This document shows, one piece after another, positions 56,245-64,000 of a DNA stretch of 64,000 bases (within the stretch, counting starts at the first letter, position 1; every line of letters begins with the position of its first letter). A program made the translations under genes and the position numbers. The notes under the pieces are model-generated. The model ran no database searches. It was not told the DNA's origin and saw only the letters and a list, made by a program, of their open reading frames with translations. Source of the stretch: Ramazzottius varieornatus (Eukaryota > Tardigrada > Eutardigrada > Parachela > Ramazzottiidae); the NCBI GenBank assembly GCA_001949185.1, contig BDGG01000007.1:565017-629016 (forward strand), written 5' to 3'.

Positions 56245-58789
56245 TCAACTTCCGGCCGAGGCGAGATGTGCGCACTCGTTCTCGATTTGCTGCGATGTGT
56301 CGAGCTCCATGTGGGATAGTACCCACCACCGGTCATCCTTATTGCGCCGTAGTCTGAGAAGCAAGTAAGTGTCAGTCTGCTGTTGTGTATTCTCTAAAGT
56401 CAGTCAAATTTGGTGGCTTGTCAGCCACAATGCGGATTTACCTTGTCATTAACATGGATAACGTAACGGTGAAGATCACAGCAACACTCGGGATTTAACC
56501 ACATGAAAGCTCCAAAGTCAGTACTAAAGCATCAAGGGTAACCGACTTCGGTAAAACTTCTTTCAGTAAGATTGAAGTGCAAGACGTACCGAACCTACTC
56601 TTGTATCCTTGACAGGGATTCCCGTCTGGGCCGCTTGGAGGTCGATCGAGGACTGGCCATGCACCCTGCCATCTAACTTTCTTCACTTCTTTCAGTTCAA
56701 GTGTCTTCGGTACTTGTCTAAACACCGTCTGCAAAATATGCAATTCTTCAGAAGCTGGAAGCTGGCTGGAAGTCTACAGCCGATACGAGTTCTCACCTCA
56801 AAACCCCTCGAATCGCTTTTCATTTGCGCAACATCCAACGGAATTACCCGTTCGCCCATGTCGTTCAAAAAGATCCGCCCGGTTGGTAGGTCGTAAGTGC
56901 GGTTCAAATAGTGATTTGCCAAAGCAATCCCGTCAAAGAAATCGAAATCTGCATCGCGTGTATATACTTCAGTTATGACCTGCAAGTAGTCAAGCCCAGG
57001 CGCCGTTACGATCTTCGATGATATAGAACAATTTGAAAAGGCGTACCTGCGCCAGAATCATGAAGGCAGCATAGGAGCTTCCAACGTGAGGTGCCGGCTG
57101 GGTAGCAGATGAACAGTTGAAGTTTTGTCTTATTAACTAGAAGCTGATTCCAGTATACCTGCACTTACCGAAGTATTATTAGCGTAAGGGCGTCCGTATA
57201 CGTCTGCCGCTCGCTGCCGCCAGATATCATTGTAACTTTTACACTCCGTACCAGCTGAGGGGCCGCATGAATACAGCGTACCAAGCCCCACCAGAAGCAC
57301 TGAGTTGTACGCTTCTCGGGCTACCTTTGCGGAAAAACAAGCAAGCGCGTGCCGGATCAAACTGTAAAAGCACCTGCGGCTGAAACATTTCTCCTAAAAT
57401 GTCAGTCGAATCATCGAATTTCAAGAAAAATTGCCGAATGCAGGGTGACGAAAGAGAGTCATCGAAACAAAAACCTGTCGCAAATGCGGGTTAAAACCAC
57501 GTTCTGACTGAGCTCAGTTTCTCAACCCTACGAAAATGTGCAACCGTACGTATTCTCCGTTGGTCATATTGATGCTGCTTGCCACAATCTACAAAGAATA
57601 CACGCGTGGCTCCAACGCCACTTCCTATCGAGGGCAAAGCAATAACGTCAAAGCCTTACCAGCAACGCGCGCAAACGGTCTGAGTGTCCGAGGAAAAAAC
57701 AGACTACAAAAACGCCATTTGCGAAATCATCTAAGGTGCACGTAATTGTGGATCATGAAGTTACCCTGGCTAGTTTGTTGCAGTAGTTGTAAGACGTGCT
57801 GATAGTTGACCGGTGGGTGAGCAGAGTCGATGGTCAAATAGTGCACTTGATATCCCTTGCTGTCCGAGAGCTCGGCTAAAAGGAACTTCTCGAGCGGCTC
57901 AAAGAAAGGATTGCTTCCTCGATCCACGAGGATTAACACAGTCCTCCAGCAGAATTTCTGCATGAAATCAAAGCTGATCTTCACAAACGTCGACACCGTG
58001 TTGACCGTCGTTGTTATCCGCGTTGGGTAAAGCAATCTAAGCCAACTATCCAAAGACTCAACACTATGAAATCAAAGAATAGATTTACCGATGATGACAG
58101 ACAATGTGAATTTCCAGAAATGATAACCGTTCAGAGGACCGTGAACAACTGCTCGCCGGTGCCACGTTCAAGGTACCTGTTAACGAAGACGATATTCCAT
58201 TCTCTTGCCAGACGCGCCAGCTGTGCGGCTTCCAAGCAGCCTAAGATACTATCAATATGAAAATCCGAAGCCTGCTGGCTGAAAAGTATACAAGGCCGTA
58301 CTCGATGTTCCAGTTTGATACTGTATTTCCGAACGACTGGGAGACGGCCGCTAAAAACATTCACATAGACTTAAAGACCAAACGTCACCCGTACGTACCT
58401 CCTGTCATCAGGGTCGTAACATATACCTGCTCGACTGATTTCGCTGTGGTTTGTGCTGCTGCGACCAGATGATAGTAGGTTTCGGCGACCAATCTTTCGA
58501 CGTTGTCGCTCCATTGTTTGCAGTCAGTTATGTTCAGTGCAAGTGAGGAGATTACACTTGTTTTAACACGAAGAGCACCGAATGAACGCTGGATGTCTTC
58601 CAAGGCGGAATCGAAAGCAGGACCTATATGGTGATAAGTTCCAACAATGTATGGCGAATACAATGCGGGAACGATGACATAGACATCCAACTGTTTTGGT
58701 TTGATGCGAACGTTTGCTGCGAACGAAGTGGATTCTAACGTACTCAAACGCAACAGGGCCACACTGGCGAATACGATATGAAACGACAT
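56245..58789 (-). CDS. Natriuretic-receptor-like membrane protein without cyclase domain (copy 1)
   Basis: Eleven exons on the minus strand join in one frame: 58789-58427, 58271-58177, 58063-57765, 57703-57660, 57588-57532, 57324-57169, 57097-57047, 56979-56797, 56728-56595, 56486-56442, 56353-56245; 511 residues. A signal peptide is followed by an ANF-receptor (periplasmic-binding-like) ectodomain: ILGCLEAAQLARLAREWNI, LYPTRITTTVNTVSTF, FLGHSDRLRALL, SSINMTNGEYVRL, VAREAYNSVLL, LNRTY...GRIFLNDMGER. A short membrane segment (VAVIFTVTLSMLM) precedes a 36-residue tail (RLRRNKDDRWWVLSHMEL..LASAGS) that resembles the start of a guanylate-cyclase kinase-homology domain and then stops. Size and layout are like the vertebrate clearance receptor NPR-C. 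The retrotransposon ends about 215 bases beyond the stop. The smallest exons (57703-57660, 57097-57047 and 56486-56442) rest on phase and similarity alone. Confidence 0.75.
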
Positions 58790-61700
58790 GACATAATTTC
58801 TGATCAACTGCCGTGGAGAGCCAAGTTTATCACAACCATCTATCCAAAATTTCAGGCTCACTCGATCCGTGAGCCTGTTGAAAAGTACGCTTCGCTGTAT
58901 TCGCTGTTGTTAGTATTTTCTGTCGATCGGTTCTCAGTTGTACACTGTTGTGAATCTTCAACCCAACTTCTTCCATGTATTCTGAAGCAGTGAGGCGTTC
59001 AGCTATTAATATGTATGCAGGACGTACTTGAAGATCTAATTTGCCTGAGCGGATGCGCTTGACTTCCCAGTGCGCCGCAGATGGGTACAAATGTCGTTTT
59101 TCTACCGAATGACTGACAGGACTGCCGGGTACAAATGCGCCTTTTCAGTCGGAATCCCTAACATGTTTTTTCGGCTTGAGGAATTTATCATGTACCAGTG
59201 AGTCCTTTTGCTGCTCCGCACTCTTTATACAGTACGGTGTATAATGCCGGCTGAAGAGCCTGGGTATTAAGTTATACCGTATGAATATCTACCCGTAGGA
59301 TACGGTGTAGACTTTTCGCCCACGTCTCTACCGGGAAATCAATCGACGGTGAACTGAACAGAATTGGTCGTATGCGCGACGAAATTCTTACTGAAACCAA
59401 TTATGCCGAAAATTCTAATTGGAGATCTTTTCCAATTATTTCTTTCGGTAATAAAGTCATATGGAGCACTTGTGAATAACAAAAGCCTCGGGCATAGCAG
59501 CACTCGGCGATTTCTGCCTACTCAAACTCGGACCTTCCCACAGTGCGAAACAAATCATGTTCCTCAAATAATATTTGCAGAACGAAAACCATGTTGGTGA
59601 CAATGCTCATAAAGCATTCCCTCGTGTTTTGTTACGCTGTGGACGCTCTTCCTCGAGTAACACGCACCTCTGGTCCCTGTCGACTTCATTGACAAGAAGA
59701 CAAAGAGGCCAGTTACTTGTTCTTTGTGTCGTTGAACATTTTTACGCCATCTGCATTGAAAGTGAGCGTGATGGCTTTTTTCGGGGACTCACGGTCGGTA
59801 TAACACGTTGCAAGAACTCCTTATGAGCCGTCACCATCGTTATGATCTGTTCTGACATCGTGCTTACGACCGCTAGGTTAACCCCAAAAACGGATCTTTT
59901 TTTCCTGGAAACAAAACAGCTTGGTTTCTTCGGGTATTTACAGGTGAACATGTTGAGCCTTGGCTTTTGCACAACCGTGTCGAATTTTTGTCAGTGTATA
60001 TTCTCAACTCCCCGTCATCTAAAAGATCGAATTTTTGTCAGTGTATATTCTGGAGATGACTGATCTCTTCAGCTCTCTTCTCTTTAAGAAAAAAAAAAAT
60101 AAAAAAAATACTGAAATTTAACGCGAACGTCACCTGAAAGTTACCTGAAAGTTACTGCGTTACCGACAGCGATTTTACACACATACCGGTATTGAGAGTT
60201 GGGGAAAGTTCGGCGTCAGAGGATGTCCGGTGAGCATTCCGTAATAAAATGGTAGCAGAATATGGCACACCAGAATCCCCGTTCCAGACAGATCAGCTGT
60301 TTACCAGATACTCCTTCCAAGTCTCACATCGTTTGAAGGATGTCGGGAATTACCAAGAGCAGGGAACGGGATCAAGGACGGCAAGCGAATGTGCAAGGAG
60401 GTGGTCGGTTGCCACAAGCAGCAAGAACAGTTGAATAGCGAGGAAATTTTATTGTTTGATAATTTACAATTCCGAGGTTTAGCGCTTGCATCAGCCACCC
60501 ACAGCATGCACTCGAGCCACGCATGCGCCGGGTGAGAAAAGTGTAACCTATGTAGTGGGAACATTATTCCCTCCGTTACAAAACGCCACGGTGAAATCCC
60601 GGGTGTATTGCATCCCGGGTGTACCTAGTCCCGGGTGTACCTAATCCCGTGCAACGTATATTCCGGGATGGAAAAATCGGGATTAATACAAAAATCCCGG
60701 GAGCATGAAATATCGGGGAACCCTAATTCCGTGCTACGTATATCCCGCGATCGACAAATTCCGAGATTCGTACAGAAAACCCGGGAGGATGAAATCTCGG
60801 AGGATCTTCACAGTAATCCGGCTCGGTATGTGTCCGGGTTAAGAAGTCCCGGTGATCCCTGCACCATTCTTAAAAATCACATTCTCTGTCGAGACTCGCT
60901 TCCGGGATCCGCGAAATTTCTTATGTCTCATTTGAACATTATGACAGTTTTGTGGGTTTCCACTTTGTTCGAAACTTGATCTGTTCGAAATCCCTATACT
61001 ATTGCGGTCACGAACGTGGACACATGGCAAGTCAAACAATCAAAACTGACTGTGTGACGTGACGTCACGGCAATCAAAAGCCTTGATCAACGTTTCCGGT
61101 TCAGTCAGCTGTTTCAGGCGTAACAGGTCTTCCTTTGTGACCGGGAGTCTTTCTGTGATCTCTTTTGTGATATCCATGGTTACCTCAGTCATTGTGTTAT
61201 ATAATAGAGTTTGCGATGAGTCGAGGCTAGAGGGTGAAGGACGTGGTAATTTAGATTTTAGAGTGCTTTCCAATAAATTTCATCAAAACTTTTGATTGCA
61301 GTACCGCCCCAAACTCCGCCTTCATTTTGATCGATTGATTTGCCGTGTCTCCACGTTCGTGGCCGCAATAGTATCTGTCAGGGTCTGTCTCTACTGAGGC
61401 GTTTCGAATCAGCGCGCTGAGTCTTCTTGTACACAGTGCGACCGTTATGGATCGAATTCGAAAGATGGAAGAAGCACTGTACGAGGTAAACGTCCTAGTT
61501 CGCGCAGGGGTGTTTTTGGGACAGAATTTAGGTGAATGATGTCTCAGCATCTGTTAGAGCTACCTACTTTCTTTCTGCTCCGTAAGACAGAAGAACCTCT
61601 TCCGTAAAGCTTGCAAACGGTTTGAGGAAGAGCAATAGCAGCAAGTTGATGGAATCGGCTTTGGCGAGAAGAGGGGTATGCGCAATGTTAAAAAGCCTAA

Positions 61701-62442
61701 AGTTGTATGAACTGACGTACGGCGAACAATCAAAATAGCCTGACTACGATGCATGAAATTTTCCCGCATTTTCTGGCGGTAGTTTCGGGAAGACAATTAT
61801 CTCTTCCTCACCCCAATGCTGGTTTCGGTTGAAAACACGACGGATTTTCAGAAGAAACGAAGTCAAGTAGCGCAATGTGGGAGAGGCGTGTCGCTCGGAT
61901 CACTCGACGCGCCAGGTCCAATTCGCTAATTGATCTGATCATGCTCCACTCCGCCAAAATTTCAAAGTTCGACCAAAGTGGTCAATAGTACAACCATTTA
62001 AACTCGGCTTGCACAGAATTTCAAATTCTGTGCAGCGATATTAGGCAAAACATAAGCAGTGGATAAATGCACAGCATAAACCCTATACTCATGCTGTGCA
62101 AGCCGAAAACATGACTTGCGAAACAGGTCCATTAACAGTAAGAACCTAAAACAAACGCAGAGAGCCTGCTGCCGAGTCGGACAATGCTATATGGGCAACC
62201 GTTAACTCGCTCTCAATACGGACATCATAATATGTAGCTCGTATATATCGCGCAGTAAACCACGTGAACAGTGAATGGTGCCCGGGTTGAGATTCAAAGA
62301 GACCACAGACAGGGATAGCGTCTGATCACACTGGGCCATGGTGACTCATCACGTGGTATAGCGAGCGATAATTTGGTAGGGTTTAACCTACAGTGTTCGA
62401 CCTATTGAAGGAATCTGAAACCGCCTATTCTCAAACGTTAAC
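58790..62442. other. Intergenic region
   Basis: No kinase-homology or cyclase domain can be read on either strand, which matters for the two receptor genes around it. A plus-strand mini-frame starting at 61445 (MDRIRKMEEALYE, then a possible exon near 61595) is too short to call. The CCGGG repeat array at 60597-60870 and a 27-base direct repeat (59979 and 60026) are the only structures I note. Confidence 0.4.
60597..60870 (+). repeat. CCCGGG-motif array with an ~84-base higher-order repeat
   Basis: Short 17-base units (ATCCCGGGTGTACCTAG type, about 60597-60642) lead into two aligned units of about 82 bases (60643-60725 and 60727-60809). Each runs CCGTGC.ACGTAT, CGGGA/CGCGA, AAAATCG/AAATTCCG, CCCGGGAG.ATGAAAT. 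A third, more decayed copy follows to about 60870. The CCGGG or CCCGGG core recurs roughly every 12-20 bases. Confidence 0.65.
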
Positions 62443-63784
62443 TTAAACGACAAGTCTAACAGTTATCTTTGTCTTCTGGTTGAATACCGACACGTGAACA
62501 GTATCCACCACCCACCAAGTTTCCGTCCGTTCTCCAACCTTTTTTCGTATGTGCAACCTGTGACGCAAGCATTCATCGAGCGAAGAGCCAGGGCTCGAAG
62601 TACAGTAGTGATAAACATAAGAAAACTTGGACACAAACACGCTCCTCACCATGTGACGACAGTAAGCAGTACGGAGGCTAATATCACGGCGCCCATCACC
62701 TTCAGTATTACGTCGTCGTGTGACTGGATCAAACCTCGAAAGAGAAGGACATGTCTGACCAATACCGGCCCGACTATACTGCAAGGAGAGAATAACTCAT
62801 AAAAGGTTTAAAATTACAGTTTTTAGCTCCGATGTTACGTCCGGGTTAGCTCGGTATGGGCCAGGGTATGTTGGAAAGTCTGCCAGCTGGATGGTGGCCG
62901 TATTCAAAAACAGCACAGGCTGAAAGTACGAAAACTGTCAACTGTTTGGACCTTGAACACGAATAGAAATGACACGTTTTCTCTCTGTGCAAATACCGAT
63001 AGATTTCCTTCCTCGTCGAAGTGGTTCAGGATCAATTTTGGCACGCGTTCGCCAGCAGCATATAGTGACACGCCGCCTATTGCTGTCCGAAAAGTTCGGT
63101 TGGACAACTGGGCCGCCAGAAAGGTTGTATTTTGTATCGATATCAATGGGGAGCCGCCTGATTTGGATAGGAGTTCGTCCACGAGGACCACGACCTCGAA
63201 GGGTGAGATGGAAACATTGTTTGTTTGAAGGGGAAGCCGCAATACACTTTCGGCTGGTACAGTCTACTGTAGTGCTGCACCTACTTGTGCCAGCATCATC
63301 ATGGATGTGTATGCAGTAACGGAACGACAGTGGCTGTTGTCGTACCATTTCACTTTTTCCGTACGTATAGTTGAAACTACGAGCAGAAGACTCTAGCATC
63401 AACGAAGCAAACTTCTGTAGTTCAACACTTGTTTCCTCTTTGATTTCCGTGATGAATACGGACTGAAAGGCGTGTCTGGCGTCCTGAATTTACACAGTGA
63501 ACTACATTCCCTTGTGCAACATGACGACTCCAGTTATGCTTATGCTGTTATAAGACCTGGTCATGCATGATGATCATAGAATTTCCAGGTGGAGTTCGCC
63601 AGGGCGTTAGGCGATACGGGGTATGGGTTATGCAGACCTGCGAACCAAGGGGTTAAGAACGCCTATTCAACTAGGAAAATTCCAAGCCTTATCTCGCTTA
63701 CGTGGGTCCCGTCTGTCATGGACAGCTTTTGAGCTTCAAGTATCATCGCGCGAAATGGAGCAGACGGGCCAAAATGGAGGATCA
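62443..63784 (-). CDS. Natriuretic-receptor-like protein, short-tailed (copy 2, partial at 5' end)
   Basis: The minus-strand gene runs off the window at its 5' end. Exons read: 63784-63702 (VILHFGPSAPFRAMIL, SMTDGTH), 63483-63285 (DARHAFQSVFITEIKEET, FNYTYGKSEM, then SVTAYTSMMMLAQ after a one-base frame change near 63320), 63194-62952 (LAAQLSNRTF, GERVPKLILNHFDEEGN), 62919-62839 (PVLFLNTATIQLADFP), 62778-62650 with a membrane helix (VMGAVILASVLLTVVTW), and 62557-62443 with a short tail (HIRKKVGERTETWWVV...RLVV, stop). The early exons share order and phase with copy 1, and the tail has the same WWV block after basic residues. The frame change and an awkward phase before the membrane exon mean it could be a pseudogene or have an exon I misread. 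No kinase or cyclase domain follows. Confidence 0.6.
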
Positions 63785-63908
63785 CTGCAGATGCAAGAAC
63801 TTGCCTTTTAACATCGCGAAGGGTTGTCGAAGTAATAATCAAACCCACAGTACCTACCACCAGGCGTCGCTCCGGGGTCCGAAGTGTCTGAGTGGGCGAG
63901 ATTGCGAA

Positions 63909-64000
63909 GTGGGCCCCAGGATGGAAACCTTGTGGCTAGAGCAGCGCTAAATCGGCATGCCTGCTCATTTCGTCGCCACAAGACCTCCATCTGGGGCCCA
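63909..64000. repeat. Inverted repeat at the window edge
   Basis: TGGGCCCCAGGATGG...CCTTGTGGC (63910-63936) recurs inverted at 63975-64000, with about 38 bases between. It lies in a probable intron of the partial receptor gene. The window ends inside or at the right arm. Confidence 0.6.

Noticed and set aside
61445-61640. Possible two-exon micro-gene beginning MDRIRKMEEALYE
   Set aside because: A GT-AG joined product of under 30 residues is possible but cannot be supported from sequence alone.
1-64000. CRISPR arrays, operons, bacterial promoters
   Set aside because: The window is intron-bearing animal DNA; no spaced direct-repeat array of CRISPR form is present and gene spacing is not operonic.

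Overview
This is a stretch of animal nuclear DNA. The protein genes are interrupted by GT-AG introns, many only about 60-100 bases long, and several products belong to animal families: mitochondrial ATP synthase subunit b, presequence protease PITRM1, an LDLa/LRR G protein-coupled receptor, a NETO-like CUB/LDLa membrane protein and natriuretic-peptide-type receptors. My best guess from compactness and family content is a small ecdysozoan, possibly a tardigrade, but nothing here proves it. Exons were joined by eye from splice consensus, reading phase and family similarity. None of the gene models was checked by search or transcript data.

Layout. 0.4-6.6 kb: two mitochondrial housekeeping genes in tandem (ATP synthase b, PITRM1). 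7-14.2 kb: two tandem genes for secreted 587-residue proteins whose N-terminal half is an astacin metallopeptidase fold with every zinc ligand and the catalytic Glu replaced; a 50-base assembly gap lies between them. 14.4-19.8 kb (minus): a Cys/Thr-rich secreted protein and an intronless 570-residue protein I do not recognise. 20-25.4 kb: three GT32-like type II membrane glycosyltransferase paralogues, the first lacking its 5' end, with a dead LINE fragment behind it. 27.7-33.8 kb: a large LDLa-LRR-7TM receptor (GRL101/relaxin-receptor type). 34-41.5 kb (minus): a NETO-like protein and a second single-pass membrane protein. 43-44 kb: an orphan GPCR flanked by debris of its own duplicates. 45.4-51.9 kb: a decayed and an intact GH3 glycosidase, the intact one apparently GPI-anchored. 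52.3-56.0 kb: a degenerate tyrosine-recombinase retrotransposon (DIRS/Ngaro type). 56.2-64 kb (minus): two natriuretic-receptor-like genes that stop just after the membrane segment, with no kinase-homology or cyclase domain.

The window mixes conserved single-copy genes with local families built by tandem duplication (pseudo-astacins, glycosyltransferases, GPCR relics, GH3, receptors). Small palindromic elements recur in introns and intergenic DNA. The strongest candidates for unusual biology are the paired catalytically dead astacins and the short-tailed receptor pair.
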